A stretch of DNA of 64,000 bases from Microbacterium oxydans. Its GTDB lineage: Bacteria; Actinomycetota; Actinomycetes; Actinomycetales; Microbacteriaceae. Below the pieces are notes generated by a model that saw nothing but the letters and a program-made list of their open reading frames with translations, searched no databases and had not been told where the DNA came from. The number at the start of each line of letters is the position of its first letter. The first letter of the stretch is position 1. Positions 16,220 to 25,032 of this stretch are shown here, one piece after another. The DNA is taken from the NCBI RefSeq assembly GCF_900095745.1, contig NZ_FMIR01000017.1, forward strand, positions 186,001 to 250,000, in the 5' to 3' direction. The position numbers and the translations under genes are program-made.

Positions 16220-16939
16220 CTAGATCAGGCGTTCAGCCTCCGCAGGCTCGCCGCCCACCCGCCAGTCGATCGCGTCGGCGCCCTGCTCCGCGAGGAGGTC
16301 GTTCACACGGGAGAACGGGCGAGAACCGAAGAAGCCGCGGCTGGCGGACAGGGGTGACGGATGCGCAGAGGCGATGATGGGCGTCGAGCCCAGCATCGGC
16401 TGCAGGTTCGCGGCGTCCTTCCCCCACAGCACGGCGACGAGCGGCTGATCACGGGCGACCAGCGTCCGGATCGCGAGCTCGGTGACCTTCTCCCACCCCC
16501 AGCCGCGGTGCGAGGCGGCGGCACCCGGCCGCACGGTGAGCACGCGGTTGAGCAGGAGCACGCCCTGATCGCTCCACGCAGTGAGATCGCCATGGGGCGC
16601 CGGCGGGATACCTATGTCGCTCTCCCGCTCCTTGTAGATGTTGGAGAGGCTGCGCGGCAGCGGGCGCACATCGCGGTCCACCGCGAACGACAGTCCGATC
16701 GGGTGGCCGGGCGTCGGATACGGGTCCTGTCCGGTGATCAGCACCCGCACGTCGGCCAGCGGTCGCTGGAAGGCCCGGAGCACGTTCTCACCGGACGGCA
16801 GGTACCCGTGCCCCGCCTCCTGCTCGGCGCGGAGTCGCTCGCCGAGCTCGGTGATCGTGTCCTGAGCAGGAGCGAGCGCCTCCGCCCACCCCGCGTCGAT
16901 CCGGCCGTCCGCGGCGAGCTCGGCGAGAGACGGCGCCAT
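16220..16939 (-). CDS. ung: Uracil-DNA glycosylase, family 1
   Basis: The enzyme removes uracil from DNA as the first step of base-excision repair. The 239 residues carry the water-activating motif [10 protein letters not shown] near residue 70, the DNA-intercalation motif [14 protein letters not shown] near residue 193, and [10 protein letters not shown] between. Length is standard. It lies three bases downstream of the SDR stop, so it is the second gene of that unit. Confidence 0.95.
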   Translation of the reverse strand: MAPSLAELAADGRIDAGWAEALAPAQDTITELGERLRAEQEAGHGYLPSGENVLRAFQRPLADVRVLITGQDPYPTPGHPIGLSFAVDRDVRPLPRSLSNIYKERESDIGIPPAPHGDLTAWSDQGVLLLNRVLTVRPGAAASHRGWGWEKVTELAIRTLVARDQPLVAVLWGKDAANLQPMLGSTPIIASAHPSPLSASRGFFGSRPFSRVNDLLAEQGADAIDWRVGGEPAEAERLI

Positions 16940-16941
16940 CG

Positions 16942-17724
16942 TCAGTCGATGGAGCGCACGCGCAAAGGCCCGCGCGCGAGCAGGTGCTGCGCCGACTGCG
17001 CGACCGGGCGCATCGTGATCAGGTCGAGGTTGACGTGTCCCGGCGACTCCAGCGCATACGCGATCACGTCGGCGACGTCTTCGGCGAGAAGAGGCGCTTC
17101 GACGCCCGAGTACACGGCTTCGGCGGCGACTGCGTCTCCCCCGAGACGGTTCAGCGTGAACTCCTCGGTGTGGACCATGCCGGGCGCGACCTCGACGACG
17201 CGGATCGGCTCGCCGTTGAGCTCCTGGCGGAGGACCTTCACGAGCATGCCCTCAGCGGCCTTTGCGGCGTTGTACCCGGCGCCTCCCGCATACGCCGACT
17301 GCGCGGCGGTCGAGGTCACGAAGAGCGTGTCGGCGTAGCCGTCTGCCGCAGCGGCCCGACGCAGCAGCGGGAGCAGTCCCGCCACGAGTCGCTGCGTCGC
17401 CAGCACGTTGGCGTCGAACATCCACTGCCAGTCCGCGACGGAGGCATCCTCGATGCGGTCGGTCCCCCGGGCACCACCGGCCACCTGCACGAGCGCGTGC
17501 ACCGGTCCCGACGCTTCGAGTTCCGAGACCAGCGCGTCGACGGCTGCCGGGTCCGTCAGGTCGCACGCGATGGCCGAAGCCCCGGTCTCCGCGGCGAGCG
17601 CGGACAGACGGTCCTCGCGTCGGGCGACACCGACGACATCCCATCCTCGTGCCCGGAGTGCGCGCACCGTCGCCGCGCCGATTCCCGAACTCGCACCTGT
17701 CACCACTGCACGTCTGTTCACCAT
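16942..17724 (-). CDS. Short-chain dehydrogenase/reductase
   Basis: A 260-residue NAD(P)-dependent oxidoreductase of the classical SDR type. The cofactor loop is TGASSGIG at 9-16, followed by an Arg-Arg pair in [10 protein letters not shown] that favours NADP. The active site is S-T (VTSTAAQS) with Y-N-A-A-K (YNAAKAAEG). The substrate is unknown. Transcribed ahead of ung; TACGGT six bases before the ATG suggests a leaderless start, although GGAGG also overlaps that gap. Confidence 0.9.
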   Translation of the reverse strand: MVNRRAVVTGASSGIGAATVRALRARGWDVVGVARREDRLSALAAETGASAIACDLTDPAAVDALVSELEASGPVHALVQVAGGARGTDRIEDASVADWQWMFDANVLATQRLVAGLLPLLRRAAAADGYADTLFVTSTAAQSAYAGGAGYNAAKAAEGMLVKVLRQELNGEPIRVVEVAPGMVHTEEFTLNRLGGDAVAAEAVYSGVEAPLLAEDVADVIAYALESPGHVNLDLITMRPVAQSAQHLLARGPLRVRSID

Positions 17725-17730
17725 GCCTCC

Positions 17731-17736
17731 ACCGTA
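17731..17736 (-). promoter_or_regulatory. -10 element of the SDR-ung unit, leaderless type
   Basis: TACGGT on the minus strand is six bases (GGAGGC) before the ATG at 17724. Confidence 0.5.
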
Positions 17737-17786
17737 CGATGTTCCGCCGAGATTGCGGAGTCCCGCACGGGGCTGTCGCGGAACCC

Positions 17787-18404
17787 TCAGAACAGAGTCA
17801 CGGTGCGGCTGCTCACGAAGCCGTCGGTCGGGCTGCCGGTGGAGGTCACGGTGACGCTGATGCCTGAGTTGAGCGGCGTCGGCCCGAGGATGCCGAAGCT
17901 GACGTTCGTGACGCCCTGTCCGGCGAGGCTGCCGGCGTAGACGAGCGTGTACGTGACCGTGCCGTCGCCGTTCTCCGTGGCGCCACCGGCGGTCCACGTG
18001 GGGTCCGTGACAGGGAGGCCGCCGACGGTCGGGCTCGTCCCGCCCGCATTGGCGATGACGGCCGGCACGACGTCACCGACATCCGCCCGAGCGAACGTGA
18101 CCGTGACTGTGCCGCTCGTGACGTCCTCCACAGGCAGCGTCGTCGCCTGGGTGTCGTCATTGCGGAGCTGGATCGACGCCCCGTAGTACTGCGTATCCAC
18201 CCAGGTGCCGCCCAGCATGGACTCGATGACGAAGCGTCCGAGCGCACCGCCCGATGCGGCAGCAGCCGGGGTCGCCACGGCGACCGCGACGATCGGGAGC
18301 GACCACGCGGCACCCGTCAGGACCGTCCGTCGCCCGACCCCCGGCGTCGATCCGTCACGGGCGCTCTCGCCACCTGCCGTGTTCGGTCCCTCATGACTGA
18401 CCAT
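17787..18404 (-). CDS. Tat-exported hypothetical surface protein
   Basis: A 205-residue protein starting at ATG 18404, chosen because GGAGGGAG lies eight bases upstream. A twin-arginine signal (GRRTVLTGAAW followed by a hydrophobic run and ATPAAAAS) directs it to the Tat system. The mature part is Thr/Val/Gly-rich with predicted beta strands, like small cell-surface proteins common in Microbacteriaceae. No sortase motif or C-terminal anchor is seen. Function unknown. Confidence 0.75.
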   Translation of the reverse strand: MVSHEGPNTAGGESARDGSTPGVGRRTVLTGAAWSLPIVAVAVATPAAAASGGALGRFVIESMLGGTWVDTQYYGASIQLRNDDTQATTLPVEDVTSGTVTVTFARADVGDVVPAVIANAGGTSPTVGGLPVTDPTWTAGGATENGDGTVTYTLVYAGSLAGQGVTNVSFGILGPTPLNSGISVTVTSTGSPTDGFVSSRTVTLF

Positions 18405-18493
18405 CGGGACGACTCCCTCCGCGTCGCGGCGCACATCACCGCGCTTGTGTGTGCCACACGGTACTGACGCCGAACGCAGATCAGAACCCGTCT

Positions 18494-18525
18494 CTCACCC
18501 GCTGCCTCACCCGTCTACTCACCCG
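18494..18525. repeat. Three CTCACCCG direct repeats with 12-base period
   Basis: CTCACCCG occurs at 18494, 18506 and 18518, each exactly 12 bases from the next. The array lies about 150 bases upstream of metY in the divergent gap to the Tat-protein gene. The even spacing suggests stacked protein sites. This 264-base gap holds nothing else except the metY promoter candidate. Confidence 0.4.
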
Positions 18526-18590
18526 GCGATGCCTCCTCTCCCGCGTGATTCCGGGCCTCCGCCGTGTTACGTCACATTTCCCGGTTGTTG

Positions 18591-18617
18591 TTGACACGGG
18601 CCGATGTTCCGTACTCT
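18591..18617 (+). promoter_or_regulatory. Candidate metY promoter
   Basis: TTGACA at 18591-18596 and TACTCT at 18612-18617 resemble -35 and -10 boxes but are only 15 bases apart, shorter than ideal. The leader to the metY ATG would be about 45 nt. Confidence 0.4.
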
Positions 18618-18668
18618 CGCTGCAACGGCATCCGCCATCCGACCTTCCGACCACTCCTGGGGGAAATC

Positions 18669-19991
18669 ATGTCCGCACCCGAGTCCTGGCGCTTCGAGAC
18701 CAAGCAGATCCACTCCGGCGCCGCCCCCGACCCGGTCACGAAGGCCCGCGCCACGCCGATCTACCAGACCACGTCGTACGTGTTCGACAGCGCGGACCAT
18801 GCGGCCAACCTCTTCGCCCTGGCGGAGTTCGGCAACATCTACACCCGCATCCAGAACCCGACGCAGGACGTGCTCGAGCAGCGTCTCGCCGCGCTCGAAG
18901 GCGGCACCGGCGCACTCGTGCTCGCCAGCGGCCAGGCAGCCTCGACCTTCGCGATCCTCAACATCGCTCAGGCCGGCGACCACTTCGTCGCCTCGAGCTC
19001 GATCTACGGCGGCACCTACAACCTCTTCAAGTACACCCTCGCCAAGCTCGGCATCGAGGTCACCTTCGTCGAGAACCAGGATGACGCCGAGGAGTGGCGC
19101 CGCGCGGTGCGCCCGAACACGAAGCTGTTCTTCGCGGAGACCATCGGCAACCCGCAGATCAACATCCTCGACATCCGCGCCGTCGCCGACATCGCACACG
19201 AGTCCGGCGTCCCGCTGATCGTCGACAACACGATCGCCACCCCGTACCTGATCCGTCCGTTCGAGTTCGGCGCCGACATCGTCGTGCACTCGGTCACCAA
19301 GTTCCTCGGCGGACACGGCACCACCATCGGCGGCGCCATCGTCGACGGCGGAACATTCGAGTGGTCGAAGAACGTCGACAAGTTCCCGGGCCTCACGGTT
19401 CCGGACCCCTCGTACCACGGCGCCAGCTACACCGCTGCCGTCGGCGACCCGCTCGCCTACATCATCAAGGCCCGCGTGCAGCTGCTGCGCGACCTCGGCT
19501 CGGCCATCGCGCCGCAGAGCGCCTGGAACCTCATCCAGGGCATCGAGACCCTGTCGCTGCGCATCGAGCGTCACGTGCAGAACGCGCAGGAGATCGCCGA
19601 GTGGCTCGACAGCCGTGACGACGTCGCGACCGTCAACTACTCGGGTCTGCCCTCCTCGCCCTGGTACGCCAAGGCGAACGAGTACGCCCCCAAGGGCGTC
19701 GGCGCGGTGCTGTCGTTCGAGCTCAAGGGCGGTGTCGAGGCCGGCCGCGAGTTCGTGAACAGCCTGTCGCTGTTCAGCCACCTCGCCAACATCGGCGACG
19801 TGCGCTCGCTCGTCATCCACCCCGCGTCGACCACGCACGCGCAGCTCACCCCCGAGCAGCAGCTCACCGCGGGTGTCACCCCGGGCCTCGTCCGCCTCTC
19901 CGTGGGCATCGAGAACATCGACGACCTGAAGGCCGACCTCGACCAGGCTCTCGCCGCAGCACGCGCCGTGTCGGAGGCCGCTCGCGCCTGA
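18669..19991 (+). CDS. metY: O-acetylhomoserine (O-acetylserine) sulfhydrylase
   Basis: A PLP enzyme that makes homocysteine directly from O-acetylhomoserine and sulfide. The 440 residues show YTRIQNPT, ASGQAA, FAETIGNPQ, the cofactor aspartate in LIVDNTIATPYL and the Schiff-base lysine in HSVTKFLGGHG. The length (440, against about 380-400 for cystathionine gamma-synthases) and the insert between residues 230 and 270 favour MetY. GGGGGAAATC stands before the ATG. metX, which makes the substrate, lies 1.2 kb downstream on the same strand. Confidence 0.93.
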   Translation: MSAPESWRFETKQIHSGAAPDPVTKARATPIYQTTSYVFDSADHAANLFALAEFGNIYTRIQNPTQDVLEQRLAALEGGTGALVLASGQAASTFAILNIAQAGDHFVASSSIYGGTYNLFKYTLAKLGIEVTFVENQDDAEEWRRAVRPNTKLFFAETIGNPQINILDIRAVADIAHESGVPLIVDNTIATPYLIRPFEFGADIVVHSVTKFLGGHGTTIGGAIVDGGTFEWSKNVDKFPGLTVPDPSYHGASYTAAVGDPLAYIIKARVQLLRDLGSAIAPQSAWNLIQGIETLSLRIERHVQNAQEIAEWLDSRDDVATVNYSGLPSSPWYAKANEYAPKGVGAVLSFELKGGVEAGREFVNSLSLFSHLANIGDVRSLVIHPASTTHAQLTPEQQLTAGVTPGLVRLSVGIENIDDLKADLDQALAAARAVSEAARA

Positions 19992-20008
19992 CGTTCCTCA
20001 CGCACCAC

Positions 20009-20044
20009 GAGGATGCCTCGGACCACGCGGTCCGGGGCATCCTC
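20009..20044 (+). terminator. Rho-independent terminator after metY
   Basis: GAGGATGCCTCGGACC pairs with GGTCCGGGGCATCCTC (one T-G wobble) across the 4-base loop ACGC. Confidence 0.8.
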
Positions 20045-20122
20045 GCGTTCGCGGGCGCGGGCACCACCCGGCCGACCCACAGGCGGCTCCGTCGAGAATG
20101 GGATCCCCGCTGTGAGGAGAGC

Positions 20123-21055
20123 ATGATCGACGTCGAACACCGACCACCGCTCGCCCGACGCACCACGACGCGCCATGCCCGCTGTCTCGCGATCGCCGGC
20201 ATCACCGTGCTGATCCTGCTCGTGTGCGGATGGGTTCCTGGCGTGATCGGCACCGCCGTCGCCGCCGTCCTCCCCTGGCTCGGACTCGTCCTCCTCGCAC
20301 TCGTCGTCATCGCGCTCTTCCTCGCGCGGCGCGTGATCGTCCTCCTCCTGGTGCCCACGCTCCTCTGGTTCCTCGCGATGGCCCCGGCGTTCCCCGGCCT
20401 CCCGGCATCGGCCAGTGCGGAGAGTGAACTCACGATCGCCAGCCAGAACGTGCGCGCGCACTCCGGCAGCGCTGCCGCCTCCGCCACAGAGCTCGCGCAG
20501 AGCGAAGCGGATGTGATCGCCCTCACCGAACTCGACGGCGACAGCCTCTCCGCCGCGAGCGAGGTGCTCGCCGACGCGTACCCGCACTCCTACACGGTCG
20601 GCACGGTGGCACTGTGGAGTCGATACCCGCTGGCGAGCGCCGAACCGCTCACGCTCGGGCTCAGCTGGAAGCGCGCGCTCCGCGTCGAGGTGCAGAGCCC
20701 CGCGGGACCGGTCGCCGTCTACGTGCTGCACGCCGCCTCCGTGCGCCCCGGACAGCAACAGGACCGCGACACGATGCTCAACGGCATCGCCGAGCAGGTC
20801 GCCTCCGACGCAGCCACCGCACTTGTCGTCGTCGGGGACTTCAACGCACCCTCGACGGACCCGAGCCTGGCCGCGCTGCGAGCGGAAGCCGAGTGGGCAC
20901 GGCCGACCGACGGAACGCTCGGGTTCACCTGGCCCGCCGCATTCCCGCTCGTCCGGATCGACCAGGTGTTCGTCCGCGGACTCGATGTCGTCGCCTCGAG
21001 CACGCTGCGCACCGGGAACAGCGACCATCTCGCCACGATGACCCGCGTCCGCTGA
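20123..21055 (+). CDS. Membrane-anchored endonuclease/exonuclease/phosphatase family protein
   Basis: A 310-residue protein with three hydrophobic segments in residues 15-90 and a C-terminal EEP domain probably outside the membrane. The EEP motifs are SQNVRAHS, the catalytic Glu in ALTELDGD, GDFNAPSTDPS and the SDH motif in GNSDHL. This domain serves DNases, lipid phosphatases and sphingomyelinases alike, so the substrate is open. The ATG follows GAGGAG. It sits between metY and metX but is cut off from metY by a terminator. Confidence 0.85.
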   Translation: MIDVEHRPPLARRTTTRHARCLAIAGITVLILLVCGWVPGVIGTAVAAVLPWLGLVLLALVVIALFLARRVIVLLLVPTLLWFLAMAPAFPGLPASASAESELTIASQNVRAHSGSAAASATELAQSEADVIALTELDGDSLSAASEVLADAYPHSYTVGTVALWSRYPLASAEPLTLGLSWKRALRVEVQSPAGPVAVYVLHAASVRPGQQQDRDTMLNGIAEQVASDAATALVVVGDFNAPSTDPSLAALRAEAEWARPTDGTLGFTWPAAFPLVRIDQVFVRGLDVVASSTLRTGNSDHLATMTRVR

Positions 21056-21141
21056 GTCGACCGCCCCGTCGTCCGGGCCGTCGCACGCACGGCGACACGA
21101 CACCGGGTCGTAACCTGCCGCCGCCGGGTGCTCGACCAGGC

Positions 21142-21147
21142 GACAAT
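21142..21147 (+). promoter_or_regulatory. Possible -10 element of metX
   Basis: GACAAT lies six bases before the metX ATG. The intervening GGAGGG directly abuts the ATG, too close to serve as a normal ribosome-binding site, so a leaderless start is a better fit. Confidence 0.35.
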
Positions 21148-21153
21148 GGAGGG

Positions 21154-22359
21154 ATGGACTGGCAGACGACCTCCGAGGACACGGTGCCGTCGGCGCCCGT
21201 GACGGAGGCCGACGTGCGGCTGCTCCGTGCCCGCCCACCGGCGACGGGCGCGTGGCGCGACGGCGACCCGGTCGGCGGTAGGCGGTTCGCGGCGTTCGGC
21301 GCCTTCTCGACCGAGAGCGGCCGCGAGCTGCCGGGCATCCGCATCGCCTACGAGTCGTGGGGCGAACTGAATGCCGCTCGCGACAACGCGATCCTCGTGC
21401 TGCATGCGCTCACGGGCGACAGCCATGTGCGGGGTCCTGCAGGCTCCGGCCATCCGACCGTGGGGTGGTGGGAAGACATCACCGGCCCCGGTGCGCCGCT
21501 CGACACCGACCGCTGGTTCGTGATCGCTCCGAACATGTTGGGCGGCTGCCAGGGATCGACCGGACCGGCAAGCGTCGCCCCCGACGGCTACGAATGGGCG
21601 TCGCGCTTCCCCTACCTGACGATCCGCGACCAGGTGGCGGCGCAGGTGCGGCTCGCCGATGCGCTGGGCATCGACAGCTTTGCCGCGGTCATCGGCGGAT
21701 CCATGGGCGGCATGCATGCCCTGGAGTGGGCGGTGACGCATCCCGAGCGCGTACAACGGCTGGCTGTGCTCTCCTCTCCCCCGGTGACGACGGCCGACCA
21801 GATCGCGCTGAACACCGTGCAGCTGGAGACTATCCGGATGGACCCGCGGTTCCAGGGCGGCGAGTACTACGACCTCGGAGACGGTGACGGCCCGCACCGC
21901 GGACTCGCGCTGGCACGGCGGATGGCTCTGCTGAACTACCGCAGCCCGATCGAGCTGAACCAGCGCTTCCAGCGGTCGTGGCAGTCGGATGTCTCACCTC
22001 TCGGTCACGGCGGACGCTTCGCCGTGGAGTCGTACCTCGATTTCCACGGCAACAAGTTCACCCGTCGCTTCGACGCGAACAGCTACATCACGCTCGTCGA
22101 GGCCATGAACTCGCACGATGTCGGGCGCGGGCGCGGCGGTGTCGAAGAGGCGCTGCACGCCGTCACAGCCACCACGCTCGTCCTCGGCATCGACAGCGAC
22201 CGACTGTTCCCCGTCGACGGACAGCAGCGCATCGCCCGCAGCATCCGGAACGTGATCGACGGGGAGGCCGTGGTGGTCTCCAGCGACTTCGGGCACGACG
22301 GCTTCCTCATCGAGACCGAGATCGTCGGCGCGAACCTGCGGCGGCTGCTCAAGAGCTGA
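21154..22359 (+). CDS. metX: Homoserine O-acetyltransferase
   Basis: An alpha/beta-hydrolase-fold enzyme that acetylates L-homoserine from acetyl-CoA, giving the substrate of MetY. The 401 residues carry HALTGDSHV, NMLGGCQGSTGP (acyl-CoA site), the nucleophile GGSMGGMHALEWA, the Asp in LGIDSDRLFP and the His in GHDGFLIE. Start is MDWQTTSED; the next in-frame GTG ten codons on is an alternative. It converges on the NUDIX gene 11 bases away. Confidence 0.94.
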   Translation: MDWQTTSEDTVPSAPVTEADVRLLRARPPATGAWRDGDPVGGRRFAAFGAFSTESGRELPGIRIAYESWGELNAARDNAILVLHALTGDSHVRGPAGSGHPTVGWWEDITGPGAPLDTDRWFVIAPNMLGGCQGSTGPASVAPDGYEWASRFPYLTIRDQVAAQVRLADALGIDSFAAVIGGSMGGMHALEWAVTHPERVQRLAVLSSPPVTTADQIALNTVQLETIRMDPRFQGGEYYDLGDGDGPHRGLALARRMALLNYRSPIELNQRFQRSWQSDVSPLGHGGRFAVESYLDFHGNKFTRRFDANSYITLVEAMNSHDVGRGRGGVEEALHAVTATTLVLGIDSDRLFPVDGQQRIARSIRNVIDGEAVVVSSDFGHDGFLIETEIVGANLRRLLKS

Positions 22360-22369
22360 TCCGCGTCGC

Positions 22370-22981
22370 TCAGCCCGGGAAGAACCGCCACGGCAGTTCG
22401 CCCGCCTCGAGACGCCCCTGCTCCCACGCGAACGCCTGCGCGGCGCCCGAACCCAGAACACGGGTCTGGAACAGTTGCACGGCGCCGCCGGACGCCAACG
22501 CGGATGGAACGTCGGTGAAGGCCGACAGCTGATGCAGCGTGATCCAGGTCGGCGGGTACAGCATCCACTCCCCGGCACCGTGCCGCGCCAGAGCCTCGGC
22601 CGGCCGGACCCAGGCGATCTCGGCCACCTCGTCTTCGGACGGTGAGGGATCGGTGGACGGCGCCTCAGCGAGGAAGAACCAGGTGCGGATGCGCGTGGGC
22701 GCCTCGACCGGCGGATGCCACTGGGAGAACGCCACCAGCTCCTCGACGACGACCCCGACCTCTTCGAAGGTCTCTCGGATCGCGGCACGACGCGCGTCCT
22801 CGACCTCTTCGTCACCGTCACGCCGATCGGCCGGCTCGACCTTGCCGCCGGGGAAGACCCACGCGCCCGCGAATGATCCACGATCGGGACGCCGCATCAG
22901 CAGCACTTCGAAGCCGGGGTCGGCTGCGCGCAGCAGCACGACCGTGCCGGCGACGAGCAAGGACGAATCGGGCGTGATCAC
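22370..22981 (-). CDS. NUDIX hydrolase
   Basis: A 203-residue NUDIX enzyme cleaving a nucleoside diphosphate linked to another moiety. The box begins GGKVEPADR near residue 45 and ends REtFEEvG near residue 73; an acidic insert (DGDEEVEDA) lengthens it beyond the canonical 23 residues, as in NUDT7/NUDT19-like coenzyme A diphosphatases. The substrate is not certain. GTG start with TAGAGT six bases upstream. Confidence 0.85.
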   Translation of the reverse strand: MITPDSSLLVAGTVVLLRAADPGFEVLLMRRPDRGSFAGAWVFPGGKVEPADRRDGDEEVEDARRAAIRETFEEVGVVVEELVAFSQWHPPVEAPTRIRTWFFLAEAPSTDPSPSEDEVAEIAWVRPAEALARHGAGEWMLYPPTWITLHQLSAFTDVPSALASGGAVQLFQTRVLGSGAAQAFAWEQGRLEAGELPWRFFPG

Positions 22982-22987
22982 CCCGTC

Positions 22988-22993
22988 ACTCTA
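22988..22993 (-). promoter_or_regulatory. -10 element of the NUDIX gene, leaderless type
   Basis: TAGAGT on the minus strand is six bases (GACGGG) before the GTG at 22981. Confidence 0.55.
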
Positions 22994-24220
22994 CGATGCG
23001 ACGCGTTCCCTGGCCGCGGGCCGACGCGCGTCCACGCGGTAGGACAGCAGGGCGATCAGCAATCCCGCCACGGCGAGCGCGGCACCGGTCCATGCGGGCG
23101 CCGTGAATCCCCAGCCTGCCGCGATCACGAGCCCACCGAGGAAAGCGCCCAGGCTGTTCCCGATGTTGAGGGCGGAGTGGTTCATCGCCGCGGCGATCGA
23201 CTGGTTGTCTTCGGCCACATCCATCAGACGCGTCTGGATCGTCGGGCTCAGCACCGACGACACGAACCCGACCACGAAGACCAGCAGCCCCAGCGTCACG
23301 ATCCAGAAGGCCAGCACCGCGAGGAGGCCGAGGACGACGACGAGCGCCGCGAGTCCGTAGAGCAGGGTGCGGCGCAGGTCGATGTCTGCCAGGTGGCCGC
23401 CGACGAGATTTCCCGCGGTCATGCCGAGGCCCATGAGCACCAGGACGATGGGCACCGCCCAGTCCGGCGACCCGGCGACCTCGGTCACGAGGGGCGCGAT
23501 GTAGCTGTAGACGGCGAAGAAGCCACCGAAACCGATCGCACCGACGCCGAGTGTGAACCACACCTGCGGGATGCGGAAGACCCGGAGTTCCTGGCGCATC
23601 GTGCGTCCGGGATCACCGGGGTGCTGCGGCACGAAAACCGCGATGAAGACCGTCGCCAGCGCGAACACGATCGCGACGACGGCGAACGCCGCGCGCCATC
23701 CCCACACCTGTCCGAGGAACGTGCCGAGCGGCACGCCGACCACGTTGGCGACCGTCAGTCCCGTGAGGATGAATGCCACGCCCTTGGCACGGTTCCCCGG
23801 CCCCATGACGTCGGCCGCGACCAGGGCGCCGATGCCGAAGTACGCGCCATGCGGGAGCCCTGCCAGGAACCGGGAGGCGGCGACCAGTTCGAACGTGGGC
23901 AGGATGACTGTGAGCGCGTTGAAGACCGTCAGCGCGAGGGCCAGCACGATCATGACCCGGTGCCGCGGGAAGCGAGCGACGAATCCGGCGATGGTCGGCG
24001 CACCGACCACCACACCCAGCGCGTACAGCGAGATCAGCCAACCGGCCTGGCTCAGCGCGTCTTCCTGGCTGGTGGCCCAGAGCGAGGGCAGCAGGTCGGC
24101 GGCGATGTTGGGCAGCAGACCCATGACCACGAACTCGGTCATGCCGATGCCGAAGCTGCCGATGGCGAGAGAGAGGAGCGCCCACTTCGCCGCACCCCTC
24201 GATTCAGTCGAGGGATTCAC
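22991..24220 (-). CDS. MFS transporter, DHA1 (AraJ-like) type
   Basis: A 409-residue, 12-helix major facilitator. Motif IAADLLPSLW, the GAPTIAGFVARFPRHRV loop between helices 2 and 3 and PHGAYFGIGALVAADVMG are typical of the AraJ/YdhP/SotB drug and sugar efflux group. The substrate is unknown. The GTG start has TAGGCT six bases upstream, and the TAG of that hexamer is the stop codon of the preceding GNAT gene. Confidence 0.88.
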   Translation of the reverse strand: MNPSTESRGAAKWALLSLAIGSFGIGMTEFVVMGLLPNIAADLLPSLWATSQEDALSQAGWLISLYALGVVVGAPTIAGFVARFPRHRVMIVLALALTVFNALTVILPTFELVAASRFLAGLPHGAYFGIGALVAADVMGPGNRAKGVAFILTGLTVANVVGVPLGTFLGQVWGWRAAFAVVAIVFALATVFIAVFVPQHPGDPGRTMRQELRVFRIPQVWFTLGVGAIGFGGFFAVYSYIAPLVTEVAGSPDWAVPIVLVLMGLGMTAGNLVGGHLADIDLRRTLLYGLAALVVVLGLLAVLAFWIVTLGLLVFVVGFVSSVLSPTIQTRLMDVAEDNQSIAAAMNHSALNIGNSLGAFLGGLVIAAGWGFTAPAWTGAALAVAGLLIALLSYRVDARRPAARERVAS

Positions 24221-24226
24221 CGGTAC

Positions 24227-24232
24227 AGCCTA
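24227..24232 (-). promoter_or_regulatory. -10 element of the MFS gene, overlapping the upstream stop codon
   Basis: TAGGCT on the minus strand is six bases (GTACCG) before the GTG at 24220. Its first three bases are the stop codon of the GNAT gene ending at 24230. Confidence 0.55.
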
Positions 24233-24706
24233 GCGGCCGTCCGACGCCACGCCGTCCGTGCTCGTCCGCTCACGCAACATGAAGACGTCGACCTCGTCCT
24301 GCCGCTCGAGAACGAACCCGTGGCGTTCATAGAGCGCCCGGGCAGGGCTGCCCTGGAGCACGTTGAGCCGATGGAGCACGTCGTCGTCCAGCAGCATGGT
24401 CAGGATGCGTCCTCCGACGCCGCGCCCCTGGTGCGAAGGAGCGATGTAGAAGTGCTCCAGCCAGCGCGACCCGCCTTCGTCACGGAGCGCGACGGAGCCG
24501 ACGTCCTGTCCGTCCACGACAATGATGTGCGTCTCCGTCGGCGCGAACGCGTCCCGGAATCGCTGCCGCACCCGCGCATCGTCATAGCGACCGAGCCGCG
24601 TCAGATCAGACCGGAGCACAATCGCCCGCAGCTCGGCGATCCACTCGACGTCGTCGTCGACAGCCGGACGTGTCCGGACCTCGGCAGGAGCGCGCCGATC
24701 AGTCAT
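24230..24706 (-). CDS. GNAT N-acetyltransferase
   Basis: A 158-residue acetyltransferase. The acetyl-CoA loop is SHQGRGVGGRI near residue 95, with LEHFYIAP as the preceding strand and GSPARALYERHGFV as the closing helix and strand. It is the fourth and last gene of the nnrD operon; its start overlaps the thiamine-binding-protein gene by eight bases. The substrate is unknown. Confidence 0.85.
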   Translation of the reverse strand: MTDRRAPAEVRTRPAVDDDVEWIAELRAIVLRSDLTRLGRYDDARVRQRFRDAFAPTETHIIVVDGQDVGSVALRDEGGSRWLEHFYIAPSHQGRGVGGRILTMLLDDDVLHRLNVLQGSPARALYERHGFVLERQDEVDVFMLRERTSTDGVASDGR

Positions 24707-25028
24707 CCGACTCCTCGATCGCTGCCTCGAGGCGCTCGATCTTCGCGTCGAGCTCGCCCGAGTACCCGGGGCGGATGTCGGCCTTGAGCACGAGCGACAC
24801 CCGCGAGCCGAACGGCATGACCGCCTCGGTGGCACGCTTGACGACGTCCATCACCGTGTCCCAGTCGGGACCCTCGATCTCGGTGAACATGCTCGTCGTG
24901 CGATGCGGCAGCCCCGACTCGCGCACCACGCGCACAGCCGCGGCCACCGCGTCGTGCACGGAGGCATCGGTTCGCTCGGTTCCTTCGGCGGGTGTGCCGC
25001 TCGGGGCGACGGAGAAGGCGATCAGCAT
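24699..25028 (-). CDS. MTH1187/YkoF-type thiamine-binding protein
   Basis: A 109-residue protein of the MTH1187 (DUF77) family, small alpha/beta proteins of ferredoxin-like fold reported to bind thiamine. Landmarks are IAFSVAPSGTP, the TTSMFTEIEGPDWDTVM segment and RVSLVLKADIRPG. It sits four bases after the glycosyltransferase stop and overlaps the GNAT gene by eight bases. No thiamine transport or synthesis genes are nearby. Confidence 0.8.
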   Translation of the reverse strand: MLIAFSVAPSGTPAEGTERTDASVHDAVAAAVRVVRESGLPHRTTSMFTEIEGPDWDTVMDVVKRATEAVMPFGSRVSLVLKADIRPGYSGELDAKIERLEAAIEESDD

Positions 25029-25032
25029 GGGT

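Noticed and set aside
18405-18668. A SAM or other methionine riboswitch before metY
   Set aside because: I found no conserved riboswitch core or terminator-antiterminator pair, only short repeats and a promoter candidate.
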